The notes beneath the pieces were generated by a model. The model was not told where the DNA came from. It made no database searches and was given only the letters and a program-made list of their open reading frames with translations. 64,000 nt of DNA from contig NZ_CP133671.1 in the NCBI RefSeq assembly GCF_031326345.1, positions 4,526,001 through 4,590,000 of the forward strand, given 5' to 3'. Positions within the stretch are counted from its first letter, which is position 1, and each line of letters begins with the position of its first letter. Positions 24,967-34,243 of the stretch are shown piece after piece. The DNA is from Aureispira sp. CCB-E. GTDB lineage: Bacteria; Bacteroidota; Bacteroidia; Chitinophagales; Saprospiraceae. The position numbers were made by a program, and so were the translations under genes.

Positions 24967-27333
24967 ATGAAACTGTTACTTTCTTTGTGTTTTAACTTTA
25001 TTTTTCTTTTTTCTTCTTTTGCTCAAACGCAAACTATTCGAGGAAAAGTTGTAGACCATGCTAGCCAAATGCCCTTAATTGGAGTTACCTTAGTTGTCGA
25101 TCAGACAAATATTAATGGTGTCTCTGATGAAAATGGTGATTTTGTTTTAGAAAAGGTTCCTGTAGGGCGTCAACAAATAAAAGCGCAATATTTAGGTTAT
25201 GAGCCTTATGTATCAGAAGATTTAATTGTCTCTTCAAGTAAGGAAATATACTTAGACATCTTATTAAAAGAACAAGTAGAGGTTACAGAAACAGTTGTTG
25301 TCAATGCCTCTAAAAGTGCCGATGGAGTTGGTAACCAAGCTTTAAATGATTTGTCTGTTGTCAGTACCCGTTCTTTTTCTGTAGAAGAAACCAAACGTTA
25401 TGCCGCTAGCTTGGACGACCCTGGACGTATGGCAGCAGCATTGCCAGGGGTACAAAGTGACCAAGACAATGAAAACGATGTCATCATTCGAGGTAATTCT
25501 TCCGTAGGTGTTTTGTGGCGTTTAGAGGGTTTAGAAATTACCAACCCAACTCATTTTGCCCGACCTGCTTCTACGGGGGGTGGAATCACTGTTTTTAGTG
25601 CTGCTTTGCTAGGCAATACTGATTTTTCTACGGGTGGCTTTGCCGCAGAGTATGGCAATGCTTTTGCTGGTGTGTTTGATATGCGTTTTCGCAAAGGAAA
25701 TATGATACAACGAGAACATTCTGCCAAAATTGGATTGGTTGGGCTGGGTTTTTCCACAGAAGGGCCGATGAAAAAAGGTAGAAGTTCTTATCTAATAAAT
25801 TATCGTTATTCAACTCTGGGGCTTTTAAATGCAATGGGACTTTATGTTGTTCGTGAGAATGTAGCAAACGATTTTCAAGATCTATCTTTCTGCTTAACGT
25901 TTAATTCGAAAGACAATAAAAATGAGTTTAAAATATTTGGGGTTGGAGGCATCAGTAATGAACTTTGGTCTGTTAAAGAAGATACCGCAGACTGGCAAAA
26001 CACATGGGATTATCAATACGAAAAAGCAGGTTCTAATTTAGGGGTCATAGGGGCAAGTTTTCGTCGACTCATGAATGAAAAATCTTATTTAAAAGCTACT
26101 GTAGGAACGGTATTAACTCATATTTTTTCGACACAGTATGAACCCGAAATTACTAATTTAGAGAATAGAGATAGCTTTTTACTGTACGATTATAAGATAC
26201 TCCGTTCGCAAGCTCATGTTACTTATGGCTATAAATTTAGCAATCGTTTTCGTCTAAAATCAGGCGCTTTGGTGCATGCCATTTCTCATTGGTTAAGTCT
26301 AAGTGAACGACGCGCCAACGATCTAACCAATCACCAGTATTTGGATATCAGTGATGCAAATACAAACTTTTTAATACAAGCTTATGCCCAAGGAAGCTAT
26401 CGCCCAAACAACTATTTTACAATTAATGCTGGGCTTCATGCCATGTATTTTGCAATGAACAATACCTACAGTATTGAACCTAGGTTTTCGGTGCAATACA
26501 AACCTTTTTCCAAAACAACAATCAGTGCTGCTTATGGCTTGCATGGCAAATTAATTCCTATTGGAACCTATCATTTGCGCATCAAAGATCAATTTGGCAA
26601 CGTAAGTCAGCCTAACAAAAACTTAGAAATTGCTAAATGGCATCACGCTATTTTATCTTACCAACAAGTTATTGCATTGGGCTTTAGAGCAACAGCTGAA
26701 ATTTACTATCAATATGGCTTTGATATCCCGACAGGTATTGATAGCGCAAGTACTTATTGGCTGTTCAATGAACGCCAAACCTATGGTCATGTAGCAATGA
26801 CTTCGGAAGGGTTTGCCCAAAACTACGGCTTAGATATTACGATAGAAAAAGCCTTTGGTAGAAACTTCTTTTTATTGGCAACGGGTTCTATTTATCAAGC
26901 ACAGTATAAATCTCTGGGCGATACAGAATGGCGTAATACTCGTTACAATAGAGGTTGGGGAACAAGCTTGATGGGAGGCTATGAATTTACCTTCAAAAAA
27001 GGGGGTGTTTTACAAGTGGGTATTAAAACATTTTTAGCAGATGGTATTCGCTATACTCCAGCAGATGAAGCTGCTTCTATTGCTGCTCGTGCTTTGGTAG
27101 AGGACGAAGATAAAGCGTATAGTGCTAAAGCTCCTATTTATTTTCGCTTAGATACGCGTATCGCATATCGAAAAGATCACAAAAAATTCTCCTATACCAT
27201 TGCTCTTGATGTTCAAAATGTTACCAACTATAGAAATATTAGTTTTTATGGTTATGATCGTCAAAAGAATGAATTATTTCCTCGTTATCAAGCTGGAATT
27301 TTGCCAGTACTTAGTTTCCAAATTGATTTTTAG
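24967..27333 (+). CDS. TonB-dependent outer-membrane receptor (tandem copy 2)
   Basis: 788 aa, a paralogue of the preceding gene with the same order: signal peptide (LCFNFIFLFSSFAQ), CarboxypepD_reg-like domain (QTIRGKVVDHASQMPLIGV), plug (DDPGRMAAALPGVQSDQDNENDVIIRGNSSVG), barrel and C-terminal SFQIDF. The N-terminal and plug regions are nearly identical in the pair. Barrel segments differ more, mainly in presumed surface loops (for example VKEDTADWQNTWDYQYEKAG against TKEDTADWQTYLDYIDERNG), which suggests diverged ligands after duplication. Own terminator downstream. Confidence 0.92.
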   Translation: MKLLLSLCFNFIFLFSSFAQTQTIRGKVVDHASQMPLIGVTLVVDQTNINGVSDENGDFVLEKVPVGRQQIKAQYLGYEPYVSEDLIVSSSKEIYLDILLKEQVEVTETVVVNASKSADGVGNQALNDLSVVSTRSFSVEETKRYAASLDDPGRMAAALPGVQSDQDNENDVIIRGNSSVGVLWRLEGLEITNPTHFARPASTGGGITVFSAALLGNTDFSTGGFAAEYGNAFAGVFDMRFRKGNMIQREHSAKIGLVGLGFSTEGPMKKGRSSYLINYRYSTLGLLNAMGLYVVRENVANDFQDLSFCLTFNSKDNKNEFKIFGVGGISNELWSVKEDTADWQNTWDYQYEKAGSNLGVIGASFRRLMNEKSYLKATVGTVLTHIFSTQYEPEITNLENRDSFLLYDYKILRSQAHVTYGYKFSNRFRLKSGALVHAISHWLSLSERRANDLTNHQYLDISDANTNFLIQAYAQGSYRPNNYFTINAGLHAMYFAMNNTYSIEPRFSVQYKPFSKTTISAAYGLHGKLIPIGTYHLRIKDQFGNVSQPNKNLEIAKWHHAILSYQQVIALGFRATAEIYYQYGFDIPTGIDSASTYWLFNERQTYGHVAMTSEGFAQNYGLDITIEKAFGRNFFLLATGSIYQAQYKSLGDTEWRNTRYNRGWGTSLMGGYEFTFKKGGVLQVGIKTFLADGIRYTPADEAASIAARALVEDEDKAYSAKAPIYFRLDTRIAYRKDHKKFSYTIALDVQNVTNYRNISFYGYDRQKNELFPRYQAGILPVLSFQIDF

Positions 27334-27403
27334 ATCTTTTTCCGTTTCTACAAAACCAAAACTATCAATCAACAAGTTGTAATTTACTCTACTCATAAAT
27401 CGT

Positions 27404-27452
27404 CCAAAAAATTATAGTAAGAATTAATCTATTATTTACTATAATTTTTTGG
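27404..27452. terminator. Bidirectional intrinsic terminator between convergent genes
   Basis: Perfect 17-bp stem CCAAAAAATTATAGTAA (27404-27420) / its reverse complement (27436-27452) with a 15-nt loop. A/T-rich arms supply the U-run on both strands. The outer flanks AATCGTC / GACGATT extend the pairing with a small bulge. Confidence 0.85.
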
Positions 27453-27470
27453 TACGACGATTAACTTGGA

Positions 27471-27959
27471 TTAAGGAATACATTTTTTGATTGCCTCAAG
27501 TATTTTTTCCTCATCTCCTTGTTCATATCCAGTTTGTTTCCACATCAATTTTCCTTCCCCATCAAAAACAGCTACGTGTGGTGGATGGTTTGCATTCATT
27601 TTGGTCATAAAATCTTTTTCTGGATTGAGATAGTACTCATATTGCCAGCCTTTTGATACCACATAAGGTTTTACTCTAGCCATATTTCGAGCATCGTCTA
27701 TAGAAACGGCAATAAGTTTCACTCCTGTTCCATCAACCCAATCTTCGTATTCCTCATGAATGGTGTTTAGCAATCGCTTACTAGGACTGTCCCAAGTTGC
27801 CCATATTACAACGACGAATGGCTTTCCATCGTTGCTCAATGTTTTTGCATTCACCTCTTGACCTGTGGATGTCTTTAAAGTAGCGTCAGGCAATCTATCT
27901 TGTGCCATAGTCAATACTCCTGATAATAGTGCTACTGTCAGCATAATTAGTCGTATCAT
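27471..27959 (-). CDS. Thioredoxin-fold (TlpA/AhpC-like) protein without redox cysteines
   Basis: 162 aa. Signal peptide (LIMLTVALLSGVLTMAQ), so periplasmic. The fold is clear: PDATLKTSTGQEV, FVVVIWATWDSPSKRL, KLIAVSIDDARN, the cis-Pro loop ANHPPHVAVFDGEGKLMW. The active-site motif expected as WATWCxPC is WATWDSPSK, so both catalytic cysteines are replaced (Asp and Ser); the only Cys is near the C-terminus (KKCIP). It therefore cannot act as a disulfide oxidoreductase by the usual mechanism and may be a chaperone-like or binding variant. Monocistronic or last of the minus-strand set 27.5-31.8 kb. Confidence 0.88.
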   Translation of the reverse strand: MIRLIMLTVALLSGVLTMAQDRLPDATLKTSTGQEVNAKTLSNDGKPFVVVIWATWDSPSKRLLNTIHEEYEDWVDGTGVKLIAVSIDDARNMARVKPYVVSKGWQYEYYLNPEKDFMTKMNANHPPHVAVFDGEGKLMWKQTGYEQGDEEKILEAIKKCIP

Positions 27960-28046
27960 TTTATTTAGTGTTTAGTTATAAAAATTATAAAAATCTTGTC
28001 CATGCCATTTGTGTTCTATTAACACCATCGTCTTAACGCACTGAAA

Positions 28047-29510
28047 TTATGTATTCCTCAATGCTTCAAACATTTCTACCAACCACGTTTTACTAGCAAT
28101 CGGATTGGTTGTATTAAATAATATTTCTAATTTTTGAAATTCCTTTAAAAACTTATTGTCAGACAGATAATCCTTACTTTCTTTTAATTTATACGTCCGC
28201 CGAATAAGGTTAATGAAATTATAATACACAACTCGGATGTCTTCTGTCAACTGTTTGTTCCGTTTGAGGTAATTTCGAAAGGCATCGGTCAAGGAATATA
28301 AGGCTTCTCCTTCATTTATTTCATAATAAATTTTAAGTTGAATCATTTTGGCTCCAATATGATAGGTATAATTGGTAAACACTACATTGTGTAAAGCTTG
28401 CAACGCAACTCCATATTCTTTTTTGGAATAAAGTAAAAACCCCATCAACAAAGAATAGGCGCTCTCTTGATATTGGGGTATCAAAGCTTTTTTATAGGTT
28501 TCAATAAACTCGGCTGCCCATTCATAATCTCCCAGACTAATTGCACTTGTTCCTATGTTTTTATAATCTCCATCAGACAAATAACCATCTACAAAATTGA
28601 TCTCATGCTTGACTAAAAACTTAGAAATATCCAGTATTTCCTTTAGATATTGTTCACTTGCCGTTTTATTATAACAACGAATGCAATAATTTTCTAGGTA
28701 GTCGTATATATTTTTGAGCTCTTTCTTTGAAAAAATTGCCTGATGCTCTACCAACCAGCCTTTTACTTTAAAATATTCCCCATCTCCTTTTTCTCCATAC
28801 AACAACATTTTTAATACTCCCGCATAAATTTTAATCGTAGGCTCTTGCCCATATGGACTATTCGGTTGATCCAAATAAACAAAAAGTTCATCCACCAAAC
28901 GGTATTCATAATTACTACCAATAACAATATTTCGACTCACCATATCACAAGCAACTTTAAGCTTTTTAGTAATAAAGAACAAGTCTAAAAAATCATTTTT
29001 AAGTTGCAAATTTTCATTGTAAGTCCGTCCTCCCTGTGTTACAAAATTAACATCCAATTCTTTGTGATAAGAAAACTTTTCCCAGTACAAATCTTCTACA
29101 TCTGTATAAGAACTCTCTTCGCTTCTTTCAATCTTTCGAAGAATAGCATCATAATCTTTAAATTGTTTTCTATGCCGCAACTCTGCTAGTATCTTGATCA
29201 AATGTTGGTTGTGCTTTTCTTCGTGCGCTGTTATCACTAAGTAATCGTGCAACAAAGAAAGTAATTTGGAACTAATACTATGAAGGGCATTGCCATCAAA
29301 TTTTTTGTTAGGATAAACATATTTAAAAACACGTTCTTTTTCTAAACGATGCTGTCGCTTAGGATTAGGAACATACTTCGCTAAGTAAGCACATAGCTTC
29401 TTAACTTCCGCATGTTTGTTATAAAATGGGGAATTGACATAATCTAAGAAACGAGTAATTTCTCTAGAGTCTAAATGCTGAAATAGGTTTACTAGCTTGG
29501 TTTTGTGCAT
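28047..29510 (-). CDS. Large helical-repeat protein, unknown (Bacteroidota family)
   Basis: 487 aa, no signal peptide or transmembrane segment. Almost wholly alpha-helical with TPR/SHNi-TPR-like character (LLMGFLLYSKKEYGVALQALHNVVF, ISLGDYEWAAEFIETYKKAL). The N-terminus (LVNLFQHLDSREITRFLDYVNSPFYNKH...VKKLCAYLAKYVP) is a pattern that I associate with uncharacterised Saprospiria proteins. No catalytic motif. Probably a cytosolic scaffold. Gaps of 87 bp to the thioredoxin gene and 26 bp to the methyltransferase upstream suggest cotranscription. Confidence 0.7.
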   Translation of the reverse strand: MHKTKLVNLFQHLDSREITRFLDYVNSPFYNKHAEVKKLCAYLAKYVPNPKRQHRLEKERVFKYVYPNKKFDGNALHSISSKLLSLLHDYLVITAHEEKHNQHLIKILAELRHRKQFKDYDAILRKIERSEESSYTDVEDLYWEKFSYHKELDVNFVTQGGRTYNENLQLKNDFLDLFFITKKLKVACDMVSRNIVIGSNYEYRLVDELFVYLDQPNSPYGQEPTIKIYAGVLKMLLYGEKGDGEYFKVKGWLVEHQAIFSKKELKNIYDYLENYCIRCYNKTASEQYLKEILDISKFLVKHEINFVDGYLSDGDYKNIGTSAISLGDYEWAAEFIETYKKALIPQYQESAYSLLMGFLLYSKKEYGVALQALHNVVFTNYTYHIGAKMIQLKIYYEINEGEALYSLTDAFRNYLKRNKQLTEDIRVVYYNFINLIRRTYKLKESKDYLSDNKFLKEFQKLEILFNTTNPIASKTWLVEMFEALRNT

Positions 29511-29536
29511 TATAAAACGCGATAAATTTAATTTCT

Positions 29537-30226
29537 TTAAATTGGTGTTAACCTGTCTTTTGTTATCTCATAAATGAAATTTGTTTCGCCCCATACTTTT
29601 TCTTCGTGCAATAACTTCCACGTAAAATGATGTTTGCGTGCAATACTCTGTATCGTTTCAATGGCACAATCGTCGGACAAAATCATAAAGATAGAACTTT
29701 GCACTTGCATGTAAGTACCTATTGTAGAAAATAAGTTATGAAAGTACTCAAAATTCTGCCCACAAAAAAACGCTTTTTCTCGATTATTTGTGGGTTCTTG
29801 CGGAAAATAAGGTGGATTAATTAGAATATATTGAAATATTGTAGGGGGTATATTTTCCAATAAATCAGATTCGATGACCTCCAATTCTAAGTTATTCATA
29901 TCCTTAGTTTCTAAGATAGAGCGAACAGCTATAGGATTAATGTCACTTGCTGTGACAAGGAAACCCTCTCTCGCCATTAAAGAAGCTATTAATCCACTTC
30001 CTGCCCCTAATTCAAGTACTTTAGAGCCTTTTAATTCTAAATTTAATGCAAATTGGGCTAAAATTTTAGTACTAAATAGCAATCCTGGATGAAATACAGA
30101 AGGTGCTACTTTTATAGACAAGCCATCGTAATTAAACCAACGTGTTTTGGACAAATAAGCCTTGTATAATCGCCACAATATAGGTTGCGTCAATCGTCTG
30201 AATTGACGTCGTATTCGATCTATCAT
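29537..30226 (-). CDS. SAM-dependent class I methyltransferase (NPPY type)
   Basis: 229 aa. Rossmann methyltransferase: motif I VLELGAGSGLIA (about 74-85), motif II acidic end TASDINP, and motif IV INPPYFP, which marks amino-methyltransferases such as PrmC/HemK, RlmG-type and adenine MTases. The substrate is not evident; ribosomal or translation-factor amino groups are possible. It lies 17 bp downstream of the radical SAM gene at 30244 and was probably transcribed with it; whether they share a pathway is inference. The N-terminal 40 residues are basic (RIRRQFRRLTQPILWRLYKAY) and may bind RNA or membrane. Confidence 0.85.
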   Translation of the reverse strand: MIDRIRRQFRRLTQPILWRLYKAYLSKTRWFNYDGLSIKVAPSVFHPGLLFSTKILAQFALNLELKGSKVLELGAGSGLIASLMAREGFLVTASDINPIAVRSILETKDMNNLELEVIESDLLENIPPTIFQYILINPPYFPQEPTNNREKAFFCGQNFEYFHNLFSTIGTYMQVQSSIFMILSDDCAIETIQSIARKHHFTWKLLHEEKVWGETNFIYEITKDRLTPI

Positions 30227-30243
30227 AATGTTTATACTACACT

Positions 30244-31761
30244 CTAAAAGCCTTCAATTTCGGGTTGACGATATTTCCAAATTTTCTGCAATACTTTTAA
30301 CTCATAGGGAAATTTGTACAGCCCAAGGCGATAACGTAATACGGATAGAATATGTATCATCTTTCGCTGAAATTTACTCAATCGAATGTCTGATACCGTT
30401 GGATAATACGCATTCAAAACTGTTTCAAAGTTTTTAATCTTATCGACCATAGCAGGAGTCAGCCAAGGGGTAAGCGGATTTTTTCTCAAATCAAAGTTTT
30501 GCCATTGTGGTGTAATCCAATCTTCTAGTTGACTAGGGAATTCAAATCCAGCAGCCGTGATTCGTTCAAATAACTCGGAGCCTTCTGTCGGCACTGGGCT
30601 ATATAAATAAATAATAATTTCTGTTGCAGGATTAATTTCTTTTATTTCCTTGATGAACGCAATATCAGCATCAATCTGAGCCATCACTTTTTCTTCACTT
30701 TCGGCAGGCAACCCCAAGACAAATGAATATTCTGGAATAATATCTACTTTTTTCATTCTAGCGGCAAAGCTTTTTATTTGTGCTGCCGTTTGCTTCCCTC
30801 CTTTGTCCATTTGTTGAAGAATGGCATCATCACCACTCTCTGCCCCAAAGAAAATCATTTTGCACCCAGCTTTTCGCATCAAATGCAATGTTTCATCCGA
30901 ATAACGATCAATGGTATCAATTCTACCTTCACCCCACCAAACCATATTTTCTTTCAACATCAACCTTGAGAATTCTGCTGTACGTTTTTCAGAAACAAAG
31001 AAATTGTTGTCGTGAAACTCTATTGCTGTTGCTCCGTACTCTTTCTTAATTTTTAATACATCTTTGTATACATTTTGAGCACTTTTAGCTTGCCAACGAC
31101 CATTATAAATAGGAACAACGGCACAAAAAGAACATTTAAAAGGGCAACCTACACTAGAATGGTAAGCCAAGGTTTTGTTGCCTAAATACGTCTTTCCGAG
31201 GTATTTTTCAATTGGGTAAAATGTATTTAAATAATCATAAGGCAACTCTGTTAGTTGATCTTGATTGAGTAGACCTTCTTTTTTAGTTTTTACAATTTGA
31301 CCATCAACAGTCTGATAAATTAAATTGGGAATAAACTCATAAGGCAAGTCGTTCTCCAACGCCATCAACAAAGCAGGAAAGGCATTATCACCAGGACCAT
31401 TCACAATATAATCAATAAAAGGCGCTTGAATAACCACTTTATATTGATTGGAAGGAAAGTATCCTCCCCATATATTAATAATATCTGGAAATTCTTCTTT
31501 GGCTTTTTTGGCAAATGGGATGGCTTGGCTAAGTTGTGGACCGGGCATAACCGTCATGCCCAAATACTTAAATTCACCTGTTTTCAAATAAGAAGCTATC
31601 TTAGCGTAAGGATCTTGCTCCATATTACCATCAACAAATACATAATCAAATTTACCTTCTATAGAGGCTCCTACTTGTAAAATACTATTCGGAATTCGAT
31701 ATTTGGAATTGGCACTTCTAGGATTAAATAAAATTACTTTGTGGGGGGAGATTCTCATCAT
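30244..31761 (-). CDS. B12-binding-domain radical SAM protein
   Basis: 505 aa. N-terminal about 150 residues form a cobalamin-binding-type Rossmann domain (KVILFNPRSANSKYRIP, YVFVDGNMEQDP, LGMTVMPGPQLSQAI); no DxHxxG motif, as is usual in this subclass. The radical SAM core has Cys206-x3-Cys210-x2-Cys213 (VGCPFKCSFC), which binds the 4Fe-4S cluster, and the later GAESGDDAILQQMDKGG. Known for the class: methylation or rearrangement of unreactive carbons. The C-terminal about 90 residues are basic. Two more proteins of the class lie at 37.6 and 39.8 kb. ATGATG at the start makes the first residue uncertain by one. Confidence 0.92.
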   Translation of the reverse strand: MMRISPHKVILFNPRSANSKYRIPNSILQVGASIEGKFDYVFVDGNMEQDPYAKIASYLKTGEFKYLGMTVMPGPQLSQAIPFAKKAKEEFPDIINIWGGYFPSNQYKVVIQAPFIDYIVNGPGDNAFPALLMALENDLPYEFIPNLIYQTVDGQIVKTKKEGLLNQDQLTELPYDYLNTFYPIEKYLGKTYLGNKTLAYHSSVGCPFKCSFCAVVPIYNGRWQAKSAQNVYKDVLKIKKEYGATAIEFHDNNFFVSEKRTAEFSRLMLKENMVWWGEGRIDTIDRYSDETLHLMRKAGCKMIFFGAESGDDAILQQMDKGGKQTAAQIKSFAARMKKVDIIPEYSFVLGLPAESEEKVMAQIDADIAFIKEIKEINPATEIIIYLYSPVPTEGSELFERITAAGFEFPSQLEDWITPQWQNFDLRKNPLTPWLTPAMVDKIKNFETVLNAYYPTVSDIRLSKFQRKMIHILSVLRYRLGLYKFPYELKVLQKIWKYRQPEIEGF

Positions 31762-31872
31762 TCCTTGTTATTTTTAACTTTAGCTCTATTGTCGTAATTT
31801 ACAATGTTTTTTGTAAAACTTAGTATTTTAACCATCTATGTCATAAATTCTTCGTTTGAATCGTCTACTTTT

Positions 31873-33051
31873 ATGATTGCAGCAACCTTACGTTACCTAA
31901 CTTTTTTTTTATTTTATGGAGGTCTTTCCAGCCTTATTGCTCTGCCCTTGGCTTGTTCTAGCGATAAATTAAATCCACCTTCTGATTTAAAAATTTGTTT
32001 GCAATATTATTACAACCCTCCATCATCTGACTCTGAGACCCTCAAAAGTGGTTTAAAGTGGTATTTTTCTTATTTGGGAGCTGCCTTACCTCAAGGACAA
32101 TTAGAAAAGGCGATTCGTTGGAAAAAAGAGAATCATCAATTGGCGCTACTAGAAATTGATTGTGCGCTACTAGGCTTCTCTAACAATGCTCAAAATGCTT
32201 TGCAACGAATTATTAATACCATCAAAAGCAGTGCCGCCTACCAAAAAAATCAATATATGGATTTGGGGCGATTTGTTGTCCTCACATTGAATAGCAGTTA
32301 CCATTATTACGCGATTACAGGAGTTTATCCTACGTTAGAGGGCTTTAAAAATGTCTATAATTTTGAAGATACTGCTGTTATTCGTTTGGACAGTGGTAAT
32401 TCGAGTGTAACAATGGGAAATCGAGTGATTTACCAAACCAATAATACGATTATAGATTTTAAAAAAATGGCGTTTATGGCTGTAGAAGGAACCGGAGATG
32501 TCCAACAAGGAACTTTCCAAGCAAGCGATTTTGAGGTATTTGATTTTATGCCTAACGGACAACCTCGTTTTGCTATTTATAATGAGTTGGGACAACTAAA
32601 AACGGCCGTTCCTCCATCCTTAGGAGAAGCTGGAAAGCCTGCCAAGTGTATGTGGTGCCATGAATCAATTATACAGCCTAATTTTGTGTTACAACATCCT
32701 CAAGCTGCTTCTTTTAATCAAAACATCCGACACAAGAATGCCTTGTTAAGCGATGCCAGAAATCAACTACACTCTGATCTAAGTTATGCATTACTACAAG
32801 AACACCACTTTGCTGAATTACTGTATATATCTTTTATGGAACCAAGCGCCGAACGATTGGCGTTAGAATGGAATTATACCTTGCCACAAACTCAAGCATT
32901 ATTACAAAGCTATACGACACATACGCATCCAGAATATCCTCAATTGGGCAACTTGTACCATCGTTCAGAAGTAGATCATTTAAATCCTTTGCCTGTGCTA
33001 GCAACTCCTGAATCTGCTCAAGAAGCATCTTTTTATGAGCCTAATTATTAA
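31873..33051 (+). CDS. Secreted lipoprotein-like protein with one CxxCH heme motif
   Basis: 392 aa from the ATG at 31873; an upstream in-frame ATG at 31804 would add 23 residues and a second hydrophobic run. The segment ending SLIALPLAC resembles a lipoprotein signal (Cys28), though Pro at -3 is unusual. The sequence PAKCMWCHES at Cys259/Cys262/His263 is a c-type cytochrome heme-binding motif with a single copy; no distal Met is obvious. Otherwise unrecognised: an alpha-helical first half and a central beta-rich part. Possibly a periplasmic heme or cytochrome-like protein in the outer leaflet. It is the only plus-strand gene between 27.4 and 42.8 kb and its 3' end overlaps the flippase gene by 11 bp tail to tail. 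Confidence 0.7.
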   Translation: MIAATLRYLTFFLFYGGLSSLIALPLACSSDKLNPPSDLKICLQYYYNPPSSDSETLKSGLKWYFSYLGAALPQGQLEKAIRWKKENHQLALLEIDCALLGFSNNAQNALQRIINTIKSSAAYQKNQYMDLGRFVVLTLNSSYHYYAITGVYPTLEGFKNVYNFEDTAVIRLDSGNSSVTMGNRVIYQTNNTIIDFKKMAFMAVEGTGDVQQGTFQASDFEVFDFMPNGQPRFAIYNELGQLKTAVPPSLGEAGKPAKCMWCHESIIQPNFVLQHPQAASFNQNIRHKNALLSDARNQLHSDLSYALLQEHHFAELLYISFMEPSAERLALEWNYTLPQTQALLQSYTTHTHPEYPQLGNLYHRSEVDHLNPLPVLATPESAQEASFYEPNY

Positions 33052-34243
33052 TTTTTTGCCATTTTGACGACTTACCAAGCAATATCCTAAAAACAAAAAA
33101 TAGCAACCACTGTACTATAGCCGTTGAAGCAATTGCTCCCAAAGCACCATAGGTCGGAATTAGAATATAGTTGCAACAAATATTCGCGAATGCAGCCCCC
33201 AAAAAGACCACAACTAACTGCTTTTCTTTTTCTATTTTTATTAGATGATGCGTTTGAATAGCATAGCCAAAAAAAGGTACGATCATTAGATACCCCAAAC
33301 CATACATCCAAGCAGAAAAGTTAATTCCGTATATCCAAGGTAATAAATAGTAAAAAGCAATTACAACTGGTGCTGTTCCCCATATTCCCAACCCAAACAT
33401 CCAATGGTTGAGCCGTTGTAAGGCTGTATCAGGCATTCGATAAATGTTTTTTAAAAATGGACTCACAATAATTCTATTTCCTAGTATAAACAAACTAAAT
33501 GCTTTGAAAAAAACTTGATAAGCCCCCAATGTTTCTTCTGATAAATAAAATGCTACTCCATACAAATCTATTCTACTTTGAACAAATCCAATCATCGCTG
33601 GTATAAAAAAAGGAAAAGCAGTGACCAAAAATGCTTTTCGAAACCTCCATTTCCAATTCTTTAAAACAACACGTCGATAAAAAAAGGCATAAGCCATAGC
33701 TTTGGCAACAGCTAAAAATGCATATAAAAAAAGTAGGTAGTTGGTATCCAAATTGGAACGATGTGACCACAAGGCTATTAATATCATCATCAATCCTCCC
33801 CCTTCTATGCTCAAAGCTCCTTTTAATCTTCTAGTATAAATAGGCAACGGATCAAAGGAGCGCACTCCAAAAGCTCCCCACAACCAAACAGAAAGCCACC
33901 AACAACTTACCCCATCTCCATAAAAAAAAACAATGGCAACCATCTGCACTAATCCCAACAAAACCAAACGACTGCAAAACGACTCTTGCCAATAAACGGC
34001 TACCATTTGAACATTTTGACTAAAGGCTCGAATCAAGTAGGTATTCTGCCCCCAATTAAAAAATAAAATAGCTAAGTTGACAAAAATCAAATAATTTACT
34101 ATTTCGCCCCAAGCTGCCTCTGAATTGAATCGAATGACAAAATAAGAAATAAGAAACTGTCCTAGTGGAGGTAGAATTTGAAGACTACCATACAGAACAA
34201 TCCATGTCAATCGTTGCTTTTTTTTTCTATCTAGTTCGTCCAT
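33041..34243 (-). CDS. Wzx-type polysaccharide/lipid flippase
   Basis: 400 aa with about 12 transmembrane helices of the MOP/MATE polysaccharide-transport superfamily (LTWIVLYGSLQILPPLGQFLISYFVIRF at the start; GALGAIASTAIVQWLLFFVFRILLG at the end). Such proteins move lipid-linked oligosaccharides from the inner to the outer leaflet. It is the last gene of the eight-gene minus-strand operon and starts 13 bp inside the sulfotransferase gene (translational coupling). Its presence argues that the operon product is built on a lipid carrier in the cytosol and exported. Confidence 0.87.
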   Translation of the reverse strand: MDELDRKKKQRLTWIVLYGSLQILPPLGQFLISYFVIRFNSEAAWGEIVNYLIFVNLAILFFNWGQNTYLIRAFSQNVQMVAVYWQESFCSRLVLLGLVQMVAIVFFYGDGVSCWWLSVWLWGAFGVRSFDPLPIYTRRLKGALSIEGGGLMMILIALWSHRSNLDTNYLLFLYAFLAVAKAMAYAFFYRRVVLKNWKWRFRKAFLVTAFPFFIPAMIGFVQSRIDLYGVAFYLSEETLGAYQVFFKAFSLFILGNRIIVSPFLKNIYRMPDTALQRLNHWMFGLGIWGTAPVVIAFYYLLPWIYGINFSAWMYGLGYLMIVPFFGYAIQTHHLIKIEKEKQLVVVFLGAAFANICCNYILIPTYGALGAIASTAIVQWLLFFVFRILLGKSSKWQKINN

